Assembly (NCBI GenBank): GCA_942492205.1
Contig: CALODT010000001.1
Location: forward strand, 496,001-560,000
Origin: UBA1847 sp942492205
GTDB taxonomy: Bacteria; Pseudomonadota; Gammaproteobacteria; Steroidobacterales; Woeseiaceae
Reading direction: 5' to 3'
Length of the DNA: 64,000 nt
Positions 42,352-50,600 of this stretch are shown here, piece after piece (the stretch's first letter is position 1; every line of letters begins with the position of its first letter). Below the pieces are notes generated by a model. The model was not told the DNA's origin. It saw nothing but the letters and a program-made list of their open reading frames with translations, and did not search any database. The position numbers and the translations under genes were made by a program.

Positions 42352-43887
42352 ATGCAAAGAATTGTGACGTTCGTTGCCATAGTCGCGACGTTCCTGGGCG
42401 GCTGCGCCGTCAACCCGGTGACGGGCAAGCGCGAGTTGATGATCGTGAGTACGGATGCCGAAATCCAGATGGGCCAGCAAAACTATGCCCCGATGCAGCA
42501 ATCGCAGGGCGGCGCTTACGATGTCGACCCGGAGCTCACCCGTTACGTTGCCGGCGTTGGTGCGCGTCTTGCGGCACAAAGCCCGTACGACCTGCCTTAC
42601 GAATTCGTGGTACTGAATAACTCTGTTCCGAACGCCTGGGCACTGCCCGGCGGCAAGATCGCCATTAATCGCGGGCTGCTGACAGAGCTGGAGTCGGAGG
42701 CCGAACTGGCGGCCGTGCTCGGCCACGAAGTTGTCCACGCGGCAGCCAGGCATAGCGCCAAGCAGATGTCCCGCGGCATGCTGCTGCAGGTTGGCGTGAT
42801 CGCGACGGCCGTTGCCTCGAGTGACAGTGACTACGGCAATCTCGCGGTCGGTGGCGCCAACCTTGCCGCGCAGCTGGCTACGATGAAATACGGCCGCGAA
42901 GCGGAACTTGAGTCGGATTTCTATGGCATGCAGTACATGTCCAAAGCCGGCTATGACCCGCGTGGCGCTGTCTCGCTACAGGAGACCTTCGTGCGACTGA
43001 GCGAGGGTCGTCGTACGGACTGGCTCAGCGGGCTGTTCGCAAGTCATCCGCCGTCGCAGGCGCGAGTCGACGCGAACAAAGCCACGGCGGCGAGCCTGCC
43101 CAAGGGTGGGGTGATCGGCTCGACCGAGTATCAGCGCGCCATGCAGAAGACGCGTTCGGCAAAGCCCGCCTATGACGCCTACGATGAAGGGCGCAAGGCG
43201 TTGGCCGAAAAGAAAACAGACGAGGCGCTGACACTTGCCAACAAGGCGCTGTCGCTGTTTCCCCAGGAGGCGCATTTCCACGCGTTGCGAGGTGACGTCC
43301 GGCTCGTAGCTGACAAATACGATATGGCGATTACCAATTACAACCGGGCTATCGAACGACGCGACAGCTTCTTCTACTACCACCTGCAGCGCGGTCTCGC
43401 GAAAAAGGAGCTTGATCAGATTGACGGCGCCGTGCTCGATCTCGAACGGAGTATCGAGCTGCTGCCAACCGCACCCGCGCACTACGCGCTCGGCGGTATC
43501 GCGCAGCAACGCGGCGACCTGCCCGCGGCAATCCAGCACTACAAGGTGGTGGCCGGCGCGGGTGGCGACTATGGCAAAGCCGCGACAGCGGCACTGGTCA
43601 AGCTCGAGTTGCCAACGAACCCGGGCGCATACGTGTCGCGACGCTGTGATGCCGATGCCAATAGCAACCTGGTTGTGTCGGTAAGGAACGATACGACGGT
43701 GCAGATTGGTGACGTGCAGGTTGCCATCGACTACACGGATGCGGCCGGACAGCGCAGGCAGGTTCGCCGCGAAATACGCGGACAGATTCCGCCGGGCCAG
43801 ATAGCCAGTGTGAATACCGGGCTGGGGCCATACATTCCGGGATCTGACTGCCCGGCGACTGTTGTCGCGGCGCAAATAGCCGAGTAA
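42352..43887 (+). CDS. M48-family metallopeptidase lipoprotein with TPR domain (BepA/LoiP-like)
   Basis: A 511-residue exported zinc peptidase. The lipobox is LGGCAVNP. The M48 core has GHEVVHAAARH near residue 122 (HExxH as HEVVH) and the third ligand in AELESDFYGMQYM. About 200 residues of TPR repeats follow, then a small β-domain (NLVVSVRNDTTVQIGDVQV). This combines LoiP-like anchoring with BepA-like TPRs, pointing to outer-membrane protein quality control. The open frame upstream is the shadow of kbp; the ATG at 42352 starts the signal peptide. A PDZ protein gene follows four bases later. Confidence 0.9.
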   Translation: MQRIVTFVAIVATFLGGCAVNPVTGKRELMIVSTDAEIQMGQQNYAPMQQSQGGAYDVDPELTRYVAGVGARLAAQSPYDLPYEFVVLNNSVPNAWALPGGKIAINRGLLTELESEAELAAVLGHEVVHAAARHSAKQMSRGMLLQVGVIATAVASSDSDYGNLAVGGANLAAQLATMKYGREAELESDFYGMQYMSKAGYDPRGAVSLQETFVRLSEGRRTDWLSGLFASHPPSQARVDANKATAASLPKGGVIGSTEYQRAMQKTRSAKPAYDAYDEGRKALAEKKTDEALTLANKALSLFPQEAHFHALRGDVRLVADKYDMAITNYNRAIERRDSFFYYHLQRGLAKKELDQIDGAVLDLERSIELLPTAPAHYALGGIAQQRGDLPAAIQHYKVVAGAGGDYGKAATAALVKLELPTNPGAYVSRRCDADANSNLVVSVRNDTTVQIGDVQVAIDYTDAAGQRRQVRREIRGQIPPGQIASVNTGLGPYIPGSDCPATVVAAQIAE

Positions 43888-43891
43888 CCGT

Positions 43892-44770
43892 ATGGTCCGT
43901 CTGGTTGCAGCAATAGCCGTCAGTCTGGTCGCAGGGATTACGCTCGGCGGCTGGTTTCTCCGCGGCGACACGACGGTGGGTGAGGCATCGAGCGGCAATC
44001 TCGACAGCGTCTACCTGGATGGGTCCTTGCCGATCGGACAGCGGCTGCAGCGGCTGGAGCAGATCATTGCCGAAGAACGCGATGCCAGGATGGTCCTCGA
44101 GGACCAGCTTGGGGCGCTCATCGACGAGATCGAACGTATCGATTCCGCAGGTCCGCGCGCATTCACCGCGCAGGCTGCCAGCGCGGAAGCCGGCGCTGCC
44201 GAACGTCGCAACAGGGTGACGGCAAGGAGCGGCGACAGCTTTGCATCGGCAGTTCAACGCTTCCAGGACCGCCGCATGCAGATGCTGATCGATGGCGGGT
44301 TTTCAGACGACGAGGCGCGCCAGATCTTGCGGCATGAATCGGAAGCTCAGTATCTCGGCATGCAGCAGGCCCACGATGCGCAACGCCGCGGCGAGGCACC
44401 TGATTTTCTCTCCGCGACGCAAGATGCGCAGTCGGCGCTGCGCGATCAACTCGGCGACAGCGACTATGAAAAGTACCTCGCCGCGCAGGGCCAGCCTACG
44501 GCTGTGCAGGTCTTGCAGGTGCTGGACAGCTCCCCCGCCAGCCGCGCCGGTTTGCAGCCGGGTGACCAGATAGTGAGTTACAACGGCGAGCGCGTTTTCG
44601 ACGTCAATGACTTGCGGGCACTGACATTGCAGGGAACCGCCGGCGAGGATGTCATCATCGAGATCGACCGCGACGGCATGCGAATGCAGCTCAGCGTGCC
44701 GAGGGGCCCGGTCGGAATCAGCGGGCCGCGCGCCGGTATGCGCAACATCAACTGGTGGGGCGGTACCTGA
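43892..44770 (+). CDS. membrane-anchored or periplasmic PDZ protein
   Basis: A 292-residue protein with an N-terminal hydrophobic anchor (VAAIAVSLVAGITLGGWFL), a coiled-coil stretch (QRLQRLEQIIAEERDARMVLEDQLG, about 45-75) and a C-terminal PDZ domain from about residue 205 (VLDSSPASRAGLQPGDQIVSYNG and IIEIDRDG). There is no protease domain, so it is likely an adaptor. The gene begins four bases after the M48 peptidase stop, which suggests that the two proteins act together on envelope substrates. Confidence 0.85.
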   Translation: MVRLVAAIAVSLVAGITLGGWFLRGDTTVGEASSGNLDSVYLDGSLPIGQRLQRLEQIIAEERDARMVLEDQLGALIDEIERIDSAGPRAFTAQAASAEAGAAERRNRVTARSGDSFASAVQRFQDRRMQMLIDGGFSDDEARQILRHESEAQYLGMQQAHDAQRRGEAPDFLSATQDAQSALRDQLGDSDYEKYLAAQGQPTAVQVLQVLDSSPASRAGLQPGDQIVSYNGERVFDVNDLRALTLQGTAGEDVIIEIDRDGMRMQLSVPRGPVGISGPRAGMRNINWWGGT

Positions 44771-44826
44771 GCAGCGGCAGGTAGATTGAACGCGAGCGGT
44801 GGATAAAGCGGCCCACGCCGTGCAGA

Positions 44827-45591
44827 ATGGCGGTTAATAATAACGAGAGGTTTTACAGGCCCTTGAGTCTTCTCCGCTATACGATACCCAACAGCTTCAC
44901 GGCGCTGAGCTTGCTGCTTGGCGTGGCGTCTATCGTCACAACCCAGCTCGGCGCGCTGGAGCTTGCTGCCTGGATCATCGTCTGGTGCGGCCTGCTGGAC
45001 GTGCTCGACGGCGCCTCGGCGCGGCTCTTGAAGGCGACATCGAATTTCGGCGCCGAGTTCGACTCCATGGCGGACCTGGTTTCGTTCGGTGTCGCGCCGG
45101 CCGTGCTCATGCTGAATGCCGGCATGCAGCTGGGTGAGATCGAATACGACACAGGCCAGTTCTGGGTGCTCATGACGGCGGTCGCCGTATTCGTCCTCGC
45201 AGGTGCCATGCGGCTGGCACGCTTCAACCTCGTTTCCGATCAACCAAGCACAGGCTGGTTCACCGGCATACCTATCACGGCTGCCGGCGGTGCCATGGTC
45301 TCCTCAGTGGTTCTGGTGCTGATTCGTTACCCGGAGATCGCCGCCTCGTTGCCGCTGCACCTTTACATGCCCGTGTTGATGTTCGTACTCGCGCTGTTAA
45401 TGATCTCGAGGCTGAGATTCCCGAAGGCGAAGCTGCGAAAGAGCAAGGTCATCAATGCCTTCCAGGTCGTTTCCATCGCCGGTATTTACTATTGCGGGAT
45501 TACGCGCTCCTGGCCGGAATACCTGCTGGGCATGGCGGTGTTCCTGTTCATCGCGGGCATTATTGCCGGCCGCATTACGCGCGACACCTGA
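44827..45591 (+). CDS. pssA: CDP-diacylglycerol-serine O-phosphatidyltransferase
   Basis: A 254-residue CDP-alcohol phosphatidyltransferase of the integral-membrane (type II) phosphatidylserine synthase group. The diagnostic motif appears as DVLDGASARLLKATSNFGAEFDSMADLVSFG at about residues 57-87, with all aspartates and the DGxxAR core in place. It makes phosphatidylserine, the precursor of phosphatidylethanolamine, from CDP-diacylglycerol and serine. Six or more helices and IPITAAGGAMVSS in the C-terminal half agree. It sits 56 bases after the PDZ gene. The ribosome site is weak. Confidence 0.92.
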   Translation: MAVNNNERFYRPLSLLRYTIPNSFTALSLLLGVASIVTTQLGALELAAWIIVWCGLLDVLDGASARLLKATSNFGAEFDSMADLVSFGVAPAVLMLNAGMQLGEIEYDTGQFWVLMTAVAVFVLAGAMRLARFNLVSDQPSTGWFTGIPITAAGGAMVSSVVLVLIRYPEIAASLPLHLYMPVLMFVLALLMISRLRFPKAKLRKSKVINAFQVVSIAGIYYCGITRSWPEYLLGMAVFLFIAGIIAGRITRDT

Positions 45592-45615
45592 TTTCTGCAA
45601 CTTAGGGTAGCCACG

Positions 45616-47046
45616 ATGTCCACTACCGTTACCGTCCTGATCGTCTATCTAGGCATACTGGTTGCGTTGGCTATCTGGAGTCGTCGCGAGACTCACACGC
45701 TGGCGGGTTTCTACCTGGCCGACAAGAAGCTGCCGTTCTGGGTGGTTGCATTCAGTACCAATGCAACAGGCGAGAGCGGCTGGTTGTTGCTGGGCCTGTC
45801 GGGCATGGGCTACGCCGTGGGCGCACAAGCTTATTGGGTCGTTGTCGGCGAGATTGTGGGTATCGGCTTGTCATGGTGGCTCATGTCGCGTCGCCTGAAG
45901 AGACTCGGCGATGAAACCGGCTCGATAACCGTCCCGGATGTACTCGCCGCCAAGTTCGTCGACAAGTGGCACCTGATTCGGGGCGTTGCCGTGTTGATTA
46001 TCGTCGTCATGGTGACGACCTATGTGACCGCGCAAATGGTCGCCTCTGGGAAGGCATTCAGCAGCTTCCTTGGCATGCAGTATGAGACCGGCGTAATCGT
46101 CGGTGCTGTCTTTATCATCGGCTACACCTTTGTAGGTGGCTACAAAGCCGTCTCCTATACGGACGTCGTGCAAGGCGTGTTGATGCTGCTGGGTCTGATA
46201 GCGGTTCCGGTTGCGGCGGTCAGCGCGGCCGGCGGCTGGGATGCGATGACCCGTTCGCTGGCGGCCCAGGACCCCGCGTTGCTCGACATGTTTGCCTTTG
46301 CCAGCGGACCGGCATGGATCGGTATTGCCAGTTTCGTCGGTATAGGCCTGCCGTTCATGGGCGTGCCACAGCTTCTCGTGCGCTATATGTCCGCGCGCGA
46401 CGACGGTGAAATCAAGAAAGCACGCATCATGTCGCTGATCGTGTTGCTGGTCTTTACGGCTGGGGCCGTCACCGCGGGCGTCGCCGGGCGAGCCCTGATG
46501 CCGGGACTCGAGGATAGCGAGACGATTTTCCCGACGCTCTCGAACGAGCTTTTCCCACCGATAATCGCCGGTATGCTGCTGGTCGTGGTCCTTTCAGCGA
46601 TCATGTCTACCGTCGATTCCCTGCTGCTGCTGGCCTCATCCGCGGTCGTTCGCGATACCTACCAGAAGATCATGGGCAGCAGCGAGAGCGATTCGGTGCT
46701 GTCGAATTACGGCAAGATCGTCACTGTCGTCATCGGCGTTATCGCGCTCGTGCTGGGCATCCAGGAGCCGCGCGTTATCTTTCACTTCGTGCTTGCCTCA
46801 TGGTCCGGACTCGGCTCGGCGTTCGGTCCTGCCATGCTCGGCATTCTTTACTACAAGCGTGTGACCTGGCTCGGCGTGCTGGCGGGTATGCTGGGCGGTT
46901 TCGTGACCAGCATTGTCTGGCTGAGTTTCTTCAAGGCAGACTACTATGGCCTGTACGAAGCGATTCCGGGATTCCTGGTCGGTATGCTGCTGACCTTCGG
47001 CGTCAGCTGGCTGACCAGCGGCGGCAATCGGGAAGTCTCCGCCTAG
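45616..47046 (+). CDS. sodium/proline symporter-like SSS-family transporter
   Basis: A 476-residue symporter of the sodium:solute family with about 13 helices. It opens with FYLADKKLPFWVVAFSTNATGESGWLLLG, carries GYKAVSYTDVVQGVLML and AIMSTVDSLLLLASSAVVRD, and has the PutP-like TYVTAQMVASGKAF. Overall it is close to PutP, but the substrate may be proline or another amino acid. An AGGGTAG site precedes its ATG. It lies 24 bases after pssA and is followed by an unrelated secreted-protein gene. Confidence 0.9.
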   Translation: MSTTVTVLIVYLGILVALAIWSRRETHTLAGFYLADKKLPFWVVAFSTNATGESGWLLLGLSGMGYAVGAQAYWVVVGEIVGIGLSWWLMSRRLKRLGDETGSITVPDVLAAKFVDKWHLIRGVAVLIIVVMVTTYVTAQMVASGKAFSSFLGMQYETGVIVGAVFIIGYTFVGGYKAVSYTDVVQGVLMLLGLIAVPVAAVSAAGGWDAMTRSLAAQDPALLDMFAFASGPAWIGIASFVGIGLPFMGVPQLLVRYMSARDDGEIKKARIMSLIVLLVFTAGAVTAGVAGRALMPGLEDSETIFPTLSNELFPPIIAGMLLVVVLSAIMSTVDSLLLLASSAVVRDTYQKIMGSSESDSVLSNYGKIVTVVIGVIALVLGIQEPRVIFHFVLASWSGLGSAFGPAMLGILYYKRVTWLGVLAGMLGGFVTSIVWLSFFKADYYGLYEAIPGFLVGMLLTFGVSWLTSGGNREVSA

Positions 47047-47133
47047 GCAGGCAGAAAGTTTCGCTGCTTTGTAACCAAACCGGCATTGCAGCCCTATAAC
47101 AGTGTATGACAACAACTGGATGAGGGTATTTCG

Positions 47134-48057
47134 ATGCGCAAGCTGACGTTCTTCACTGTACTTCTGTTGCTGGCCCTGGTGCCTGCGGCTCGGGCCGATA
47201 TTGACGGTATTCCGTCGTCAGCCACCTGGTATTTCCATGCGGATTTCGATGCCATGCGTAATGGCAAGGCCGGCCGCGGCGTGTATGACTGGCTGGATAC
47301 CGAGGTATTCGCCGAGATCCGCAGTGAGACCGGTATTGACCTGGGCAAGGAGGCGCAAAGTCTGACCGCTTTTTCCGACGCCGGTTCAGGCCCGGTAATT
47401 CTCATGGACGGCAATATCAGCCAGGAGACCAAGGACAAGGTCCTGGCGCTGGCGGCCATCGACGGTGAACTGCAGACCTACAAGGCCTCGGGCAAGTCCT
47501 ATTACTTCTTCGACGGCAAAGGCGATGATGATGCTGACTCCGGCAATATCGATATCGACATTGATTCCCTGGAGAAGGAAGCTTACGTCAGCGTTGCCTT
47601 GAAGAACAAAATCCTGGTTACCAACACCCAGGACCAGATGAAGGCGCTGCTGGCCAACAATGGCAAGATCGAGTCGCAAAAGAAGGACAGGAATACGTTG
47701 TTCGTTCTGCGCGCCGAACGCAGCCTGATCCAGGCAGGTGTCAAGGCCGACGAAATGGAAGACGAAGGTAACTGGGACTCCAAGATTCTGCGCAACACCC
47801 GGCAAGTTGCCCTGCTGATGGCAGACCTCGGCGACAAGCTCGGTGTCGAAGCGCAGCTGGTCGCCAACGAGCCCGACATGGCAAATTCGCTCGCCAGTGT
47901 CGTACGCGGTCTTATCGGCCTGGCAGCCTTTAACGATGACATGGACTCTGAGGTCGTTGCGATCCTGCAAAGTATGACCGTCAATGTCGCGGGCAGCGTG
48001 CTGAAGCTGTCACTGTCACTGGATCCGGATACTGTTGTATCTGCCCTTGAGGACTGA
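47134..48057 (+). CDS. secreted hypothetical protein upstream of an ECF sigma factor
   Basis: A 307-residue exported protein: signal peptide VLLLLALVPAARAD, then a domain starting IPSSATWYFHADFDAMRN. Features resemble exported DUF3352-type proteins that carry a W/YFHxDF motif near the start. An acidic spacer (GDDDADSGNIDIDIDS) lies in the middle. The strong GAGGG ribosome site supports the ATG. The ECF sigma gene starts within its last 23 bases, so the two are probably coupled and functionally linked. Confidence 0.75.
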   Translation: MRKLTFFTVLLLLALVPAARADIDGIPSSATWYFHADFDAMRNGKAGRGVYDWLDTEVFAEIRSETGIDLGKEAQSLTAFSDAGSGPVILMDGNISQETKDKVLALAAIDGELQTYKASGKSYYFFDGKGDDDADSGNIDIDIDSLEKEAYVSVALKNKILVTNTQDQMKALLANNGKIESQKKDRNTLFVLRAERSLIQAGVKADEMEDEGNWDSKILRNTRQVALLMADLGDKLGVEAQLVANEPDMANSLASVVRGLIGLAAFNDDMDSEVVAILQSMTVNVAGSVLKLSLSLDPDTVVSALED

Positions 48058-48589
48058 GGCACAACTTGTCGAAGCCGCACAGGCGGGGTCTGCTGACGCG
48101 TTCTCAGACCTCGTTCGACGTTATCGCGACGGCCTGCTGCGATTCCTGCTGACTCGCTGTGCAAGCTACGCGGATGCCGAAGATGCGCTGCAGGACACCC
48201 TGATCAACGCGTTTCGCTACATACGAAGCTACGATGCGCGCTGGCGATTCAGCACCTGGCTGTATCGAATCGCCATCCGTAATGCTGCCAATGGTCGGCC
48301 TCGGGATGTACCAGCGGTACACGAGCTCAGGGATGAGGAGGGCGACCCGTTGCTGCTGTGCATCGCGGATTCTGAATCGGATAACCTGTGGCTGACCGCA
48401 CGGCGACTGTTGAAGGATGAAGTCTTTGCCGCCATGTGGTTGCGCTACGCGGAAGACATGTCCGTCAACGATATTTCCACTGCGCTCGATCGATCTCCAT
48501 CATGGACCAAAGTAAACCTGATGCGTGGACGACGAATGCTGGATGCCGAATTTAACGGCAAGGACAAAGAGAATGAAGCCTATGGATAA
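48035..48589 (+). CDS. ECF sigma factor (sigma-70 family)
   Basis: A 184-residue ECF sigma factor. Region 2 contains LVRRYRDGLLRFLLTRCASYADAEDALQDTLINAFRYI and RWRFSTWLYRIAIRNAAN (-10 recognition), and region 4 has MWLRYAEDMSVNDISTALDRS with a helix-turn-helix. The start is a TTG at 48035 or 48047, inside the upstream gene. The downstream gene, overlapping by 17 bases, encodes a membrane protein in the position of an anti-sigma factor. The stimulus is unknown. Confidence 0.9.
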   Translation: MYLPLRTEAQLVEAAQAGSADAFSDLVRRYRDGLLRFLLTRCASYADAEDALQDTLINAFRYIRSYDARWRFSTWLYRIAIRNAANGRPRDVPAVHELRDEEGDPLLLCIADSESDNLWLTARRLLKDEVFAAMWLRYAEDMSVNDISTALDRSPSWTKVNLMRGRRMLDAEFNGKDKENEAYG

Positions 48590-48977
48590 GCTCGCCAAGC
48601 AACTCCGGCAGGACGCGGACAAGATAGAGGTTGCGGTGTCGGATGAACTCGATTACCGAATCTCTGCATCGCTGCGCGGTATCTCGCCACTTGATGCACC
48701 GGCCGCCAAGGCACCGCCACAACGGCCAGCAATGTTCTGGTGGGCGAGTAGCCTGACAGGCGTCGTGGCAGCGGCGATCGTGATTGTGATCGTGAACCTG
48801 TCGCAACCCGAACCCGCCGTAACCCCGGCGCCTGGTGCAATTGCAGCCGTTGTTCCCGATATCGACTGGAAGCCTGAATCCGCGGTGTTTACAGGTCCTT
48901 TGCAGCAGGAACTGGATGCGCTGCAGTCCGATCTCAAGAGGGCAGAGGAGCGGGTCAGGGCGGATATCGGCCTCTGA
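48573..48977 (+). CDS. putative anti-sigma factor, single-helix membrane protein
   Basis: A 134-residue protein with a cytoplasmic part of about 50 residues, one transmembrane helix near residues 55-75 (AMFWWASSLTGVVAAAIVIV) and a periplasmic tail with a coiled-coil region (GPLQQELDALQSDLKRAEERVRADIG). There is no zinc-finger (HxxxCxxC) anti-sigma motif. It overlaps the sigma gene by 17 bases, the usual layout for anti-sigma factors. The ATG at 48573 starts the protein; the longer open frame is a shadow. Confidence 0.75.
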   Translation: MKPMDKLAKQLRQDADKIEVAVSDELDYRISASLRGISPLDAPAAKAPPQRPAMFWWASSLTGVVAAAIVIVIVNLSQPEPAVTPAPGAIAAVVPDIDWKPESAVFTGPLQQELDALQSDLKRAEERVRADIGL

Positions 48978-49120
48978 TGATCTGGATAATGCGTCTCGTT
49001 TGCATTATTCTGTTTTCTGGGGTCAGTTCGCCGGTTCTGTCTGAACCAGCGCGACACAGAGATACCATAGCAATAACGCAAAAGAGGATTGCGCCTAGGA
49101 CCATAACGCGAACTGAATAA
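48977..49120 (+). CDS. 47-residue small secreted-peptide ORF
   Basis: A 47-residue frame starting at an ATG that overlaps the previous stop by one base (TGATG at 48975-48979). It begins with a hydrophobic stretch (IMRLVCIILFSGVSSPVLSEP) that looks like a signal peptide, then a short basic tail ending at a TAA. It would be the last gene of the sigma operon. It is too short for a known family and might be the start of a truncated gene. Translation is only suggested by the start-stop overlap. Confidence 0.4.
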   Translation: MIWIMRLVCIILFSGVSSPVLSEPARHRDTIAITQKRIAPRTITRTE

Positions 49121-49188
49121 GCCAGACCGGCTGCGATCAACGTCGTTGCCGTGCTCGAACAACGAAGAACACAAAGGATGCGCCAGGT

Positions 49189-50178
49189 ATGCCTTTTGCC
49201 GTTGTCTTGATTCTGCTCGTCGTAGGTTCGGTTCTCTTTCACCTGCTAAGCCCGTGGACATTCACCGAGTTGGCTTCCAACTGGGGAATGGTGGATTTCA
49301 CGGTCGACATCACCCTGTACGTCACAGGCTTCATCTTCGTTTCCGTCAACCTGTTCATGGCGTACTGCGTCATCAGGTTCCGCTACAAGAAAGGCGCGCG
49401 GGCAACCTACGAACCGGAAAACAAGAAACTGGAAAGCTGGCTGACTGGCCTGACCACCGTCGGTGTTGCCGCCATGTTGACGCCCGGTCTGTTTGTCTGG
49501 GCTGACTTCGTCGACGTCCCGGACGACGCTCACGTCGTCGAGGCAGTGGGCCAGCAATGGCACTGGACTTTCCGTCTGCCCGGCGAAGACGGCAAGCTGG
49601 GCGAGGTCGATGCCGAGCGCATCACCGACGACAACCCGTTCGGCATGGACCCGGACGACCCGAACGGTCAGGATGACGTGCTCGTCTACAGCGCCGAGGT
49701 CCATCTGCCCGTCGACAGGCCCGTCAAGTTCCTGCTGCGCTCCAAAGACGTGCTGCACGATTTCACGGTCGCCCAGTTTCGCGTCAAGATGGACCTCGTC
49801 CCTGGAACCAACACGTTTCTGTGGCTGACGCCCACCAAGACCGGCCGGTACGAAATTCTCTGCGAGGAGCTATGCGGTGTTGCGCACTATACGATGCGAG
49901 GCGCCGTCATCGTCGACGAGCGTGACGACTACCAGGTCTGGCTGGCGAAACAGTCGACATTCGAAGGCCTTACCAATACACCTGACGGCAACGCCACGGT
50001 CGGCGCCGCACAATACGCGGTCTGCGGGACTTGCCATGGCCAGCAGGGCGAGGGCATCGCTGGCCTGAATGCGCCGAAGATCGCTGGCCAGAGTGCCTGG
50101 TACCTGAAGCGCCAGATCATGAACTACAAAAATGGCCTGCGTGGCACGCATGCGGACGATCCTATGGCGCGCAGATGA
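49189..50178 (+). CDS. coxB: cytochrome c oxidase subunit II with fused cytochrome c
   Basis: A 329-residue frame for subunit II of a haem-copper oxidase. It has two N-terminal helices, then the CuA domain with the ligand histidine in VLHDF, and CEELCGVAHYTM giving the full CuA set (near residue 224). A cytochrome c module with the haem motif CGTCH lies near residue 281. Beyond position 50165 the frame breaks, but restored sequence (DPYGAQM, then VATLLDEQAVDNVVAHIQT) continues into a second haem domain. This is the caa3-type layout with an extra haem. It opens a cox operon. Confidence 0.88.
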   Translation: MPFAVVLILLVVGSVLFHLLSPWTFTELASNWGMVDFTVDITLYVTGFIFVSVNLFMAYCVIRFRYKKGARATYEPENKKLESWLTGLTTVGVAAMLTPGLFVWADFVDVPDDAHVVEAVGQQWHWTFRLPGEDGKLGEVDAERITDDNPFGMDPDDPNGQDDVLVYSAEVHLPVDRPVKFLLRSKDVLHDFTVAQFRVKMDLVPGTNTFLWLTPTKTGRYEILCEELCGVAHYTMRGAVIVDERDDYQVWLAKQSTFEGLTNTPDGNATVGAAQYAVCGTCHGQQGEGIAGLNAPKIAGQSAWYLKRQIMNYKNGLRGTHADDPMARR

Positions 50179-50179
50179 T

Positions 50180-50585
50180 CGGCGATGGTTGCGACGCTGC
50201 TCGACGAGCAGGCCGTCGACAATGTTGTCGCGCATATCCAGACAGTTCCCTGACGCGCCCAGCAACGACGATCGACGGGCAACGTCGCTACGCGGGCAGA
50301 AACACTACAACATCTGCGCCTATTGTCACGGCGGGGACGGCATGGGCATCCAGGCGATGAACGCGCCCGCGCCTGGCGGGCATGTCCGACTGGTACCTGG
50401 AGCGACAGCTGCATAATTTCAAGAACGACGTTCAGGGGGGCGCATCCGCAGGATCTCTACGGCAAACAGATGGGCTTGATGGCCAACATGCTGCACGACG
50501 AGCAAGGCGGTCAACGACGTCGTTGCCTACATCAACACGTTACAGGCCGGTCCGCAGCTACGTGTCGGCAATAGACGGAGAGTTC
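50180..50585 (+). pseudogene. coxB: continuation of coxB: second cytochrome c domain, in shifted frames
   Basis: After the break, the sequence continues in several frames as VATLLDEQAVDNVVAHIQT, GQKHYNICAYCHGGDGMGIQ (a second CxxCH haem motif), MSDWYLERQLHNFKNDVQ, DLYGKQMGLMANML and VNDVVAYINTLQAGP. Most frame changes sit at single-base extensions, such as GGGGGG for GGGGG near 50440, which fits local consensus errors. The conserved sequence ends near the coxA ribosome site. Repaired, subunit II would be about 465 residues with two class I haem domains. Confidence 0.75.
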
Positions 50586-50600
50586 GAAAAGGGGAACCGG

